Shown: piece after piece, positions 48,439 to 56,944 of the stretch
Layout: the number at the start of each line of letters is the position of its first letter
Position numbering within the stretch: the stretch's first letter is position 1
Source: an uncultured Lachnospiraceae bacterium
Lineage (GTDB): Bacteria > Bacillota > Clostridia > Lachnospirales > Lachnospiraceae
NCBI GenBank assembly: GCA_910578335.1
Contig: CAJTPU010000001.1
Coordinates: 1 to 64,000 of the forward strand
Reading direction: 5' to 3'
DNA length: 64,000 nucleotides
The notes under the pieces: model-generated
Told to the model about the DNA's origin: nothing
Database searches by the model: none
What the model saw: only the letters and a program-made list of their open reading frames with translations
Translations under genes and position numbers: made by a program

Positions 48439-48463
48439 AAGGGACGGCGCGCGTCCGTCCCTT
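48439..48463 (-). terminator. Rho-independent terminator of the wall hydrolase gene
   Basis: AAGGGACGG (48439-48447) pairs with CCGTCCCTT (48455-48463) across a 7-base loop; TTTTAT follows on the minus strand. T-rich sequence on the other side could also make it work for plus-strand transcripts. Confidence 0.85.
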
Positions 48464-48474
48464 CTTTTCTTCTT

Positions 48475-49554
48475 TTAATAAAATACGTGGTTGCCGATTA
48501 CAAGCCCTTCCCTGCCGTTGTTGCGCCTAAAGTGCGTCAAATCTCCTACATTGGATACGCCTGAAATCGCCTCTATCGCCGCATCGATACAGCTCTGGCT
48601 GATTCTGCCGGATTCCAGCACTCTGTTGACCTTGCCGCTCTGTGCCGGCGTAAACTGTCCCGACGCATAGATAACACCGTGAATGGTATCGGGATATGCC
48701 GCGCTTCTCACACGATTCATGACAACTGCGCCTACCGCAAGCTGCCCTTCGTAGGATTCGCCGCCTGCTTCGCACTGAATCAGCGCCGCTAAAAGCAGGG
48801 TGGTATCCGCATCGGTGGTATACTCGCCATAATTTACATGGCGCTTTGCCTCCGCTTCCGCCGCCTCGCGCTCCTTAATTGCCTCCATGGTCTCGCCTGC
48901 GTCGATTTTAAACTCAATGGTAATATACTCGGTGTAAACATACCCGTCAGAACCCTCGTAATCGATGCATGCCCAGCCATCCTCGCCGACGGAAAGCACC
49001 TCGACCTCATCACCCTTTGGCAGCACGCCGTACACGTCTGCCTCCAGACTGGGCTCCTTTCTGACCTTCAGCCCGTCGTCGATATGCGCTACCGTCACGC
49101 CGACACTGGATGCAAGCTCTTCCGCGTCCTCTCCAAACAAAAGGTATTCGTCACTCGCCCAGCCAATGAGCTCCCCCGACTGGAGCAGTGTCCAGCCGTC
49201 CCTTCTTTCCAAAATGGTGCCGCCGCAGTCCTTGTAGAGCTTGCCAACCTTGTCTGCTTCCGTATTCGGCTCTGTTCTGACATTCAAAGCGTTGCTGACA
49301 TTCGCCATCACCAGTGTGGACTCTTCTTTCTCTGTCACTGCCGTCAAGTCCAGATTCCACTCCCGCGCCGTGGCGTCTATTATTTCTGATGCGTTTGTTG
49401 CACCGGGGTCTAAAATTGCCGATGCACCTCCGTTAAAATCGTTCAGGTAATTCCTCACGCTGCCAGCTTCCGCAATCATGTCCGTATTGTAGAAAATCGT
49501 CGCCGCCAAAAGCAGCGCGATACACAATGCAGACAGCCTTCTGCCTCTTGCCAT
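48475..49554 (-). CDS. SleB-type cell-wall hydrolase with two SH3 domains
   Basis: The ATG at 49554 follows GGAGG and gives 359 residues. A signal helix (LSALCIALLLAATIFYNTDMIAEA) is followed by two bacterial SH3 domains (about 80-140, NVRTEPNTEADKVGKLYKDC; about 150-215, LKVRKEPSLEADVYGVLPKGDEVEVL). The C-terminal Hydrolase_2 domain (about 255-359) contains LLLAALIQCEAGGESYEGQLAVGAVVMNRVRS, HGVIYASGQFTPAQSG and NVGDLTHFRRNNG, with the Glu of CEAGGE the likely catalyst. In spore formers SleB cleaves cortex; SH3-bearing versions often act on vegetative wall. A WalR-like box and -10 precede it. Confidence 0.92.
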   Translation of the reverse strand: MARGRRLSALCIALLLAATIFYNTDMIAEAGSVRNYLNDFNGGASAILDPGATNASEIIDATAREWNLDLTAVTEKEESTLVMANVSNALNVRTEPNTEADKVGKLYKDCGGTILERRDGWTLLQSGELIGWASDEYLLFGEDAEELASSVGVTVAHIDDGLKVRKEPSLEADVYGVLPKGDEVEVLSVGEDGWACIDYEGSDGYVYTEYITIEFKIDAGETMEAIKEREAAEAEAKRHVNYGEYTTDADTTLLLAALIQCEAGGESYEGQLAVGAVVMNRVRSAAYPDTIHGVIYASGQFTPAQSGKVNRVLESGRISQSCIDAAIEAISGVSNVGDLTHFRRNNGREGLVIGNHVFY

Positions 49555-49598
49555 TTTCTTTACCTCCAAATGTAAATTGATACCAGTATTTCCCAACT

Positions 49599-49646
49599 AT
49601 TATAAGAATATACCAGTTCCATTACATTTATTACAATTTTATTACA
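49599..49646 (-). promoter_or_regulatory. WalR (YycF)-like box and promoter of the wall hydrolase gene
   Basis: Four TGTAAT hexamers occur on the minus strand between 49621 and 49655. Two of them (49630-49635 and 49641-49646) are separated by exactly five bases, matching the WalR box pattern TGTWAH-N5-TGTWAH. TATAAT (49599-49604) lies downstream, and with 17-base spacing its -35 would fall on the last TGTAAT. The start codon is about 45 bases further on. WalR controls autolysin genes in Firmicutes, which fits this gene. Confidence 0.65.
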
Positions 49647-49709
49647 TTTATTACAAAAGTAATCATAACAGAGGTTTTGCATTTTGTCAAGTTTTGGGAT
49701 TTTTCTCCC

Positions 49710-50504
49710 TTACAGGCGTTTTGATTTTTCGATGCACGCTTCCATCGCTTCCATAACCGCAGCGCGCATACCGCCCTCCTCAAGCACCTTTACTGCCTCA
49801 ATGGTAGTGCCGCCCGGCGAGCATACCATGTCCTTGAGTTCGCCCGGGTGCAGCCCCGTTTCCAGCACCATTTTTGCACTTCCCAGCACGGACTGTGCAG
49901 CCATGGCATACGCCTGCTTTCGTGGCATCCCGGCAAGCACCGCCGCATCTGCCATCGCCTCGATAAACAAAAAGACATATGCCGGCGAGCTTCCGCTCAC
50001 GCCGACTACCGCGTCCATCATGCTCTCCGGAACCTCCCACACCGTCCCAAAAGCAGAAAGCAGCTCTTTTGCCTCTTCCAGCTCCGCATCCGAAACCAGT
50101 TCGCCCCGCACATAGGCGGTACAGCCCTCAAGCACCAGCGCCGGTGTATTTGGCATACAGCGCAGCAGCTTTATTTTCCTTCCGAAAGCCTCCTCTATCC
50201 ACGCCATCGTCTTTCCCGCCGCAATGCTGATTATCAAGGTCTGCGGTCTGACTGAATCTTTGATTTGTGCAATCACTTCCGGGAAAAATACCGGCTTTAC
50301 AGCCAGAAAAAGAATATCCGCCGCTGCCGCTGCCGCCGCATTGCTCTCTGCCGTCCTTATGCCGTATTTCTCCCCAAAGCGCGTCATCGTCGCCTGCGTT
50401 TTTGCGGAACCGATAATGTCCTCCGCTTTCACCAGCTCTTTTTTCAGCATACCGCCAATCATTGCGTCTGCCATATTCCCAAGTCCGATAAATCCGATTT
50501 TCAA
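49710..50504 (-). CDS. proC: Pyrroline-5-carboxylate reductase
   Basis: The start is a TTG seven bases after GGAGG, giving 264 residues that begin MKIGFIGLGNMADAMIGGML, the NAD(P)-binding Rossmann start. Further motifs are DILFLAVKPVFFPEVI, RCMPNTPALVLEGCTAY, and the C-terminal GVSGSSPAYVFLFIEAMADAAVLAGMPRKQAY and SPGGTTIEAVKVLEEGGMRAAV. It makes proline from pyrroline-5-carboxylate. Its ribosome site lies in the last codons of the RNA methyltransferase gene, whose stop is only one base upstream, so translation is coupled. Confidence 0.95.
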   Translation of the reverse strand: MKIGFIGLGNMADAMIGGMLKKELVKAEDIIGSAKTQATMTRFGEKYGIRTAESNAAAAAAADILFLAVKPVFFPEVIAQIKDSVRPQTLIISIAAGKTMAWIEEAFGRKIKLLRCMPNTPALVLEGCTAYVRGELVSDAELEEAKELLSAFGTVWEVPESMMDAVVGVSGSSPAYVFLFIEAMADAAVLAGMPRKQAYAMAAQSVLGSAKMVLETGLHPGELKDMVCSPGGTTIEAVKVLEEGGMRAAVMEAMEACIEKSKRL

Positions 50505-50505
50505 T

Positions 50506-51315
50506 TTAATTCCTCCCTTTCCTTTGCCTGTGCACTTCGTATGACAAAAGCGCCGCCGCAATTGCGGCATTTAAAGATTCTACCTTTCCCTCCATGGGTA
50601 TTTTCAAATAAAAATCCGCCGCTGCCGCCGTCTCGCCGCTAAGCCCCTTTCCCTCATTGCCAATCAAAAAAGCACAGCCTGTCCGAAAGGAAAAGCTGTC
50701 ATAATAATCCTCCCCCCTAAGGTGCGCCGCATAGACTGCAATCTCTTTTTCCTTCATATCTAAAAGCAAGTCCGCAAGACTTTCCACATGCAGAAAAGGC
50801 ACCCTGTAGATGGAACCCATGGTGGAGCGGATTGTCTTGGGGTTAAAAATATCCACCGTGTTTTTGGACAAAAAAACGCCGTTCACGCCTGCGCCCTCTC
50901 CCGTCCGTATTATCGTTCCTAAATTGCCCGGGTCCTGTAAATCTTCCAGCACAAGAAAAAATCCATTCTTTGCGGCAAGCATCTCCTCCTTTTGATAAAC
51001 AGGTCTTTCCAGCACGGCAAGTATACCCTGCGGCGTTTGGGTATCAGCGGCTTTCTTCATCACTTCAAAAGACAACGTTTCATATCCGTTTTGCTCTATT
51101 TTACTCCACAGCGCTTTTTCCCCTTCGCTTTTTCCTTCCTGCAGCTTTCGTTTTAGCTCTTCGGTAATGTATATCTCGCGAAGCCTGTCCGCCGGCGCTT
51201 CCTGCAACATCTTGATGCCTTCCACCACAAACACACCGTCACGACGCCTTGCCTTTGCCTCGGACTGCCATTGCACAAGCTGCTTTACCCGTGGATTTGC
51301 CGTACTTGTTATCAT
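50506..51315 (-). CDS. TrmH/SpoU-family RNA 2'-O-methyltransferase
   Basis: Start chosen at ATG 51315 (MITSTANPRVKQLVQWQSEAKARRRDGVFVVEGIKML), 269 residues, with a weak AAGG site; an upstream ATG adds an unlikely Cys-rich stretch. The N-terminal substrate-binding domain is followed by the SPOUT knot with LVLEDLQDPGNLGTIIRTGEGAGVNGVFLS, GSIYRVPF and LIGNEGKGLSGETAAAADFYLKIPM and SLNAAIAAALLSYE motifs. It methylates ribose in rRNA or tRNA; the exact target is not clear. It is coupled to proC. Confidence 0.93.
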   Translation of the reverse strand: MITSTANPRVKQLVQWQSEAKARRRDGVFVVEGIKMLQEAPADRLREIYITEELKRKLQEGKSEGEKALWSKIEQNGYETLSFEVMKKAADTQTPQGILAVLERPVYQKEEMLAAKNGFFLVLEDLQDPGNLGTIIRTGEGAGVNGVFLSKNTVDIFNPKTIRSTMGSIYRVPFLHVESLADLLLDMKEKEIAVYAAHLRGEDYYDSFSFRTGCAFLIGNEGKGLSGETAAAADFYLKIPMEGKVESLNAAIAAALLSYEVHRQRKGRN

Positions 51316-51453
51316 GCCTTGCTCACTGCCTTTCCGGCACATGCAGGCTCCGCCCGCGCTGTGCCTGTTCTTGATTGCCAAAAGCCCCGGTAAACCCTTC
51401 CTTGGGCTGCCGGGACTCTGTTTTTTGTCTGTTATTTACCTGCCAATCCAGCG

Positions 51454-52428
51454 CTATTTTGCCAGCAGTTTGCTTATCTCAAATGAGTATTCGGGAATAT
51501 TTTTTGTCATGGCAAGCGCTTCCTCAATATCAAAATCCGTAAACTCGCCGTGCCGGTAGCCCACCACGCGCTTTGTCTTACCCTCTAACAGAAGGTCTAC
51601 CGCATAGGCGCCCATAATGGAAGCGTAATAGCGGTCCTTACAGGTGGGACTGCCGCCGCGCTGCATATGTCCCAAAATCGTGGCGCGGGTCTCAATGCCT
51701 GTTGCCGCCTCGATTCTCTTTGCCATGGAATTGGAGTGCCCGATACCCTCCGCATTGATAATAATATGATGCTTCTTACCCATCTTACGCTTTTCGATAA
51801 TATTATTGATAATTGCCTGCTCGTTGTAATCGTATTTTTCGGGAAGCAGAATATCCTCCGCACCGTTTGCAATACCGCACCACAGCGCAATGTAGCCCGC
51901 ATGACGTCCCATAACCTCGATAACGCTGCAGCGCTCATGGGAGGAGGAGGTGTCACGCACCTTATCGATTGCTTCCATAGCAGTGTTAATTGCCGTATCG
52001 AAGCCAATGGTATAATCGGTACATGCAATGTCCAAATCAATCGTGCCCGGCAGACCGATGGCATTGATGCCCAGCCTCGCCAGAGCCTGTGCACCGCGGT
52101 AAGAGCCGTCTCCGCCGATTACTACCAGACCGTCGATGCCGTGCTTTTTACAAATATCGGCGCCTTTTTGCTGCACGTCGGGGAATTTGAACTCAGGGCA
52201 TCTTGCCGTGCCTAAAATAGTGCCGCCTCTCTGGATAATATCGGAAACGTTGCGGGTTTCCATATCTATGATTTCTTCATTTAAGAGACCCATATAGCCT
52301 CTCTCAATGCCCTTTACCTTTAACCCTCTGGCTATCGCTGTACGCACTACCGCACGAATTGCAGCGTTCATACCCGGCGCGTCGCCGCCGCTTGTCAATA
52401 CAGCTATTGTATTTACCTGATTTGCCAT
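51454..52428 (-). CDS. pfkA: 6-phosphofructokinase
   Basis: The ATG at 52428 follows AGGAGG and gives 324 residues. Motifs are VLTSGGDAPGMNAAIRAVV, VVIGGDGSYRGAQALARLG, LPGTIDLDIACTDYTIGFDTA with catalytic Asp, and EVMGRHAGYIALW. The IGGDGSYRGA loop fits an ATP-dependent enzyme. It phosphorylates fructose 6-phosphate, the committed step of glycolysis. A sigma-A promoter with an adjacent inverted repeat precedes it. In many relatives dnaE lies directly upstream of pfkA; here a plus-strand gene intervenes. Confidence 0.97.
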   Translation of the reverse strand: MANQVNTIAVLTSGGDAPGMNAAIRAVVRTAIARGLKVKGIERGYMGLLNEEIIDMETRNVSDIIQRGGTILGTARCPEFKFPDVQQKGADICKKHGIDGLVVIGGDGSYRGAQALARLGINAIGLPGTIDLDIACTDYTIGFDTAINTAMEAIDKVRDTSSSHERCSVIEVMGRHAGYIALWCGIANGAEDILLPEKYDYNEQAIINNIIEKRKMGKKHHIIINAEGIGHSNSMAKRIEAATGIETRATILGHMQRGGSPTCKDRYYASIMGAYAVDLLLEGKTKRVVGYRHGEFTDFDIEEALAMTKNIPEYSFEISKLLAK

Positions 52429-52453
52429 GAATCTACCTCCTAACATTTCCTCT

Positions 52454-52507
52454 ATTCTAATCTATTTTTATAGGATTTTCAATCTTTTTGTGATATTTTT
52501 TTCACAA
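52454..52507 (-). promoter_or_regulatory. pfkA promoter with an upstream inverted repeat
   Basis: On the minus strand TTGAAA (52477-52482), 17 bases, then TAGAAT (52454-52459). Just upstream of the -35, TTGTGA (52488-52493) and TCACAA (52502-52507) form a 6-bp inverted repeat with 8 bases between. It resembles Rex or CRP sites, but those have shorter spacers, so the regulator is unknown. Confidence 0.65.
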
Positions 52508-52714
52508 GAAGCGGGAGACGCGCCGGGTTTTTGCGCAAGCAGCCCGCCATACGGTTATCCCAAAGACAGCGGGGGCAAAAAACAGAAAGCCAAAAAGAGC
52601 AGACAAGCGCTGCGGACAGGTAAAAAGAAAGTAAATGCAATGGCATTGTGTAAGTATCTGTGGTAAGATAATGACGATAAACAATGCAGCAAGCACTTGA
52701 AGGGGACATAACCG

Positions 52715-53347
52715 ATGATTTTTGCAAGAATTAAAGATGTTGATATGGCATTTGAAACAACACCTTCCATTTTTTCGCCCAATTCGATTGATAACGGCAC
52801 ATTAGCCATGTTATCTGTTGTTGATTTTTTGCCATCCGACAAAGTACTGGATTTGGGCTGCGGGTATGGTGTCGTAGGCATACTTGCAGGTAAACTAATA
52901 GGTGAGGAAAACGTCATCATGTGTGATGTTTCTGAACAGGCAGTAGAATATGCAGCTATCAATTCGCGCATCAATAAGGTGCCGAATATAAGAATACTAT
53001 TGAGCGACGGATACAAAAACATAGCAGATAAAGAATTCACGCTTATATTGTCTAATCCGCCGTACCATGCTGATTTTTCTGTTCCAAAACATTTTATCGA
53101 GACCGGATTTCAAAAATTGGTTGTCGGCGGAAAACTGATTATGGTTACAAAAAGACTTGACTGGTATAAAAATAAGCTGACTTCTGTCTTTGGTGGTGTT
53201 AAGGTTCACGAAATAAACGGATATTATGTTTTTGTTGCAGAGAAAAGAACGGCAGTCATAAAAGAGAGGGCTAAAACAACCGCCCATTTATCCAAAAAAT
53301 TGCAGCGCAAGCAACAGCGTGCTAAGAGGAATCGAAAAAAAGATTAA
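52715..53347 (+). CDS. RsmC-like class I SAM methyltransferase
   Basis: A 210-residue protein with AAGGGG before its ATG. The SAM motif is KVLDLGCGYGVVGILAG, followed by VIMCDVSEQAVEYAAINSRIN and the N-methylase signature LILSNPPYHAD. These match the RsmC/RlmG group that methylates guanine N2 in rRNA. The C terminus is a Lys/Arg-rich tail (SKKLQRKQQRAKRNRKKD) suited to RNA binding. It is alone on the plus strand between two minus-strand genes, is visibly more AT-rich than its neighbours and looks inserted. Confidence 0.88.
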   Translation: MIFARIKDVDMAFETTPSIFSPNSIDNGTLAMLSVVDFLPSDKVLDLGCGYGVVGILAGKLIGEENVIMCDVSEQAVEYAAINSRINKVPNIRILLSDGYKNIADKEFTLILSNPPYHADFSVPKHFIETGFQKLVVGGKLIMVTKRLDWYKNKLTSVFGGVKVHEINGYYVFVAEKRTAVIKERAKTTAHLSKKLQRKQQRAKRNRKKD

Positions 53348-53397
53348 GAGCTTAAACACGCTGTAACTTTTTCAAGCCGATTTGCCGGAGCGCTCTC

Positions 53398-56300
53398 CTA
53401 CTTCGCCACCACCTTCACATTTTCCTCCCCGAAAATCCTGTACAGGCTCGTCAGCAGCTCTTCGTCGGCGCGGACATTGCGGTTCCTGGGAAGCTCCTTT
53501 ATAGATTTGGGGTTTCTGACGTAGATAACCACGCTGTCCTCGCCCTCAGACTCTGCGATTGCGGCAAAAAGCTCCGCCTCCTTTGCCTGATAGCTCTCCA
53601 TGTCCGGAAATTGAATCCAGAGCTTTTTCGCAGGCTTCGCAAAGGGCAGAATCCGCTCGCAGATAAGCTTGCCGTCCTTGTCCTCCTCCACGGAGACACG
53701 CCCCTGTACAAATACCTTCGCATCCTCCGCAAGCAGGGAGGCATTTTTTTCATAATCCTTCGGGAATACGACGACCTCCACCGTCCCCACCAAATCCTCC
53801 AATGTCAAAAATGCCATCACCTTTTCATTTTTGGTGTATTTGATGGTTTTGCCGGCAATCATACCGCCTATTGTGACCTTTTTGCCGTCCGCAAGCGCCA
53901 CCTCGCCCGTCTCCTCATCCAGTGCAAAATCCGCCGTGGTAGCGCTGATTGTCCTGCGCCATACGCTCTCGTACTCCTCCAAAGGATGCCCGCTGACATA
54001 GATGCCGAGCACTTCCTTTTCAAAGCCTAAGCGCATCTCCTTGGAATATTCTCCAATCTGGGGCAGGCGCACGTCGAAGCTCTCCTTCTCCTCCTCGCCC
54101 ACAATGTCAAACAGGGAAAGCTGCCCCGCCATATTGTTCTTTTTATCCCGCTGGATATGGTCCATAATCTGCACATAGACGCTCATAAACTGCTTTCGGG
54201 TGCCGCCTAAGCTGTCAAGCGCCCCCGCCTTGATAAAGCCCTCTATGGCGCGCTTGTTCATATCCTTGTCCGCCATGCGGGTGATAAAATCCTTCAGATT
54301 GGTAAATACTCCCCGCTCCTTTCTCTCCGCCACAACAGCGGCAATCACAGGGCGCCCCACGCTCTTGATTGCCGTCAGGGCATAGCGGATACAGCCGTCC
54401 TGCACGGAAAAACCACTCTCCCCCTGATTGATATCCGGCGGCAGGATTTTAATTCCCATATTGCGGCACACCAGAATGTACTCCGAAACCTTCTTTGCAT
54501 TATCAATCACGGAGGTTAAAAGCGCCGCCATAAACTCCACCGGATAATAGTATTTCAAATACGCCGTCTGGTAAGCCACTACCGCGTAGCAGGCGGCATG
54601 GGATTTGTTGAAGGCATATTTGGCAAAGTCCATCATGTTTTCATAGATTTCCCCCGCCACCGCCTCGCTGATTCCCTTTTCCAAGCAGCCCGGTACGCCC
54701 TCCTCTTTATTGCCATAAATAAAATTGGCGCGCTCTTTCTCCATAACAGACTGCTTTTTTTTGCTCATGGCACGGCGCACCAAATCACTCCTGCCCAAAG
54801 TATAGCCGCCCAAATCGCGCACAATCTGCATAACCTGCTCCTGATAGACAATGCAGCCGTAGGTGGGCGCCAGAATCGGCTCAAGCTGCGGACAGGCATA
54901 CGTCACCTCGCCCTCGCTGTTTTTGCCCTTGATATACTTGGGAATAAAATCCATGGGACCCGGACGGTACAGGGAAATGCCCGCAATGACGTCCTCTAAA
55001 TTCTGTGGGCGCAGGTCTTTCATAAAGCTCTTCATGCCCGCACTTTCCAACTGGAATATGCCGTCGGTTCTTCCCGTTCCGATAGAGTCAAGTACTGCCT
55101 TGTCGTCAAAATCAAGGTGGTCTATATCAAGCTGCTTCCCCGTATCCTTCTCAATCATATCCACCGCATCTTTGATGACGGTGAGGGTGCGCAGCCCCAG
55201 AAAATCCATTTTTAAAAGTCCCAGCTCCTCTAAGGTAGTCATGGTAAACTGCGTTGTGATGGAGCCGTCGGCGCCTCTGGAGAGCGGTACAAATTCGTCC
55301 GCTGACTTCTGGCAGATGACCACGCCCGCCGCATGCATGGAGGTATGCCTGGGCAGACCCTCCAGCCTCTTACACATATCTATCAGATAATGCACCTGCT
55401 CGTCGCTCTGATAGAGGCTGCGGAATTCCGGATTGATTTCCAGCGCACGGTCTATGGTAATATTCAGCTCAAAGGGCACCATCTTGGCGATGGAGTCCAC
55501 AAAGGCATAGGGCAAATCCATCACGCGCCCCACATCCCTGATAACGCCCTTCGCCGCCATAGTACCGAAGGTCACTATCTGTACCACCTTGTCCGCGCCG
55601 TATTTGCGCCCCACGTAGTCGATAACCTCCTGCCGCCTCTCGTAACAAAAATCCACGTCGATATCGGGCATGGATACACGCTCCGGATTTAAAAAGCGCT
55701 CAAAGAGCAGGCTGTAACGGATAGGGTCTATATTGGTGATTTTGAGGCAGTACGCCACAATGCTGCCCGCAGCAGAACCGCGCCCGGGTCCCACAGGGAT
55801 TCCGTTTTCCCTCGCATAATTGATAAAATCCCATACAATCAGAAAATAGTCCACGTAGCCCATGGTACGGATGACGTCAAGCTCATAAGAAAGACGCTCC
55901 GAAAGCGTCTGTCCCGTATCCCCGGCCGGCGCATTCCCGTCCCCGTACCGCTCCAAAAGCCCGTCGCGGCACAATTTATTCAGATAGCCCCAGGAATCAT
56001 ACCCTTCAGGCACATCATACTTCGGCAGCTTCGTCACGCCAAACTCAATTTCCACGTTGCACCTGTCCGCAATCCGCTGGGTGTTTTCCACCGCCTCCCA
56101 CGCATAGGGAAACAGCCCCTTCATCTCCTCCTCGCTCTTGACGTAGTACTGCCCGCCCTCATAGCGCATACGGTCCTCGTCCGCCAGCTTCTTGCCCGTC
56201 TGCAGGCAGAGCAGGATATCGTGGGAATCCACGTCCTCCTTGTAGGTGTAATGCACGTCGTTCGTCACCACCAGCGGAATATCCAGCTTTTTAGAAAGCT

Positions 56301-56874
56301 TCATCAGCTCCGTATTGACAATCCGCTGCTGTGCAATTCCGTGGTCCTGCATCTCCAGAAAATAATTGTCCGCGCCAAAGCAATCCCTGTATTTTAACGC
56401 CGCCTTTTCTGCCTCTCCGATAAGCCCCTTTACAATGTAGCGCTGTACCTCCCCCGCAAGGCAGGCGGAAAGCGCAATAATCCCCTCGTGAAACCGGTTT
56501 AAAATTTCCATATCCACACGGGGCTTATAATAGTACCCTTCCGTAAAGCCCTTGCTCACCAGCTTCATCAGGTTCGCGTAGCCGATATCGTTTTCTGCAA
56601 GAAGCACCAAATGGTAATACCTGTCCTCTCCCCCCGTCAGCTCCTTGTCAAAGCGGGAGTTGGGCGCCACATAAACCTCACAGCCGATAATCGGCTTAAT
56701 CCCCGCCTCCTTCGCCGCCTTATAAAAATCGATGACGCCGTACATCACGCCGTGGTCCGTAATGGCTGCGCTGTCCATGCCCAGCTCCTTGACGCGCTTG
56801 ACATATTCTTTTATTTTATTGGAGCCGTCTAACAGGGAATACTCCGTGTGAACATGCAGGTGGGTAAATGCCAT
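53398..56874 (-). CDS. dnaE: DNA polymerase III alpha subunit DnaE
   Basis: A full-length 1158-residue DnaE1-type polymerase. The N-terminal PHP domain starts FTHLHVHTEYSLLDG; the palm includes GPGRGSAAGSIVAYCL and PDIDVDFCYERRQEVIDYV with catalytic aspartates; later come the helix-hairpin-helix region and an OB fold (KVTIGGMIAGKTIKYTKNEKVMAFLTLEDLVGTVEVVVFPKDYE). It synthesises DNA with the replisome; in Firmicutes PolC is usually the main polymerase and DnaE assists. It has no 3'-5' exonuclease domain of its own. It ends 50 bases from the opposing methyltransferase gene. Confidence 0.97.
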   Translation of the reverse strand: MAFTHLHVHTEYSLLDGSNKIKEYVKRVKELGMDSAAITDHGVMYGVIDFYKAAKEAGIKPIIGCEVYVAPNSRFDKELTGGEDRYYHLVLLAENDIGYANLMKLVSKGFTEGYYYKPRVDMEILNRFHEGIIALSACLAGEVQRYIVKGLIGEAEKAALKYRDCFGADNYFLEMQDHGIAQQRIVNTELMKLSKKLDIPLVVTNDVHYTYKEDVDSHDILLCLQTGKKLADEDRMRYEGGQYYVKSEEEMKGLFPYAWEAVENTQRIADRCNVEIEFGVTKLPKYDVPEGYDSWGYLNKLCRDGLLERYGDGNAPAGDTGQTLSERLSYELDVIRTMGYVDYFLIVWDFINYARENGIPVGPGRGSAAGSIVAYCLKITNIDPIRYSLLFERFLNPERVSMPDIDVDFCYERRQEVIDYVGRKYGADKVVQIVTFGTMAAKGVIRDVGRVMDLPYAFVDSIAKMVPFELNITIDRALEINPEFRSLYQSDEQVHYLIDMCKRLEGLPRHTSMHAAGVVICQKSADEFVPLSRGADGSITTQFTMTTLEELGLLKMDFLGLRTLTVIKDAVDMIEKDTGKQLDIDHLDFDDKAVLDSIGTGRTDGIFQLESAGMKSFMKDLRPQNLEDVIAGISLYRPGPMDFIPKYIKGKNSEGEVTYACPQLEPILAPTYGCIVYQEQVMQIVRDLGGYTLGRSDLVRRAMSKKKQSVMEKERANFIYGNKEEGVPGCLEKGISEAVAGEIYENMMDFAKYAFNKSHAACYAVVAYQTAYLKYYYPVEFMAALLTSVIDNAKKVSEYILVCRNMGIKILPPDINQGESGFSVQDGCIRYALTAIKSVGRPVIAAVVAERKERGVFTNLKDFITRMADKDMNKRAIEGFIKAGALDSLGGTRKQFMSVYVQIMDHIQRDKKNNMAGQLSLFDIVGEEEKESFDVRLPQIGEYSKEMRLGFEKEVLGIYVSGHPLEEYESVWRRTISATTADFALDEETGEVALADGKKVTIGGMIAGKTIKYTKNEKVMAFLTLEDLVGTVEVVVFPKDYEKNASLLAEDAKVFVQGRVSVEEDKDGKLICERILPFAKPAKKLWIQFPDMESYQAKEAELFAAIAESEGEDSVVIYVRNPKSIKELPRNRNVRADEELLTSLYRIFGEENVKVVAK

Positions 56875-56944
56875 AATGCTTCTCCTCTATTTTTTTCTTT
56901 TTCTACTTTGTGGTATCAGGGCTTTTGACATCCTAATCCCATTT

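Noticed and set aside
52488..52507. A Rex or CRP operator upstream of pfkA
   Set aside because: The half-sites are right but the spacer is 8 bases instead of 6, so I kept it only as an unassigned inverted repeat.
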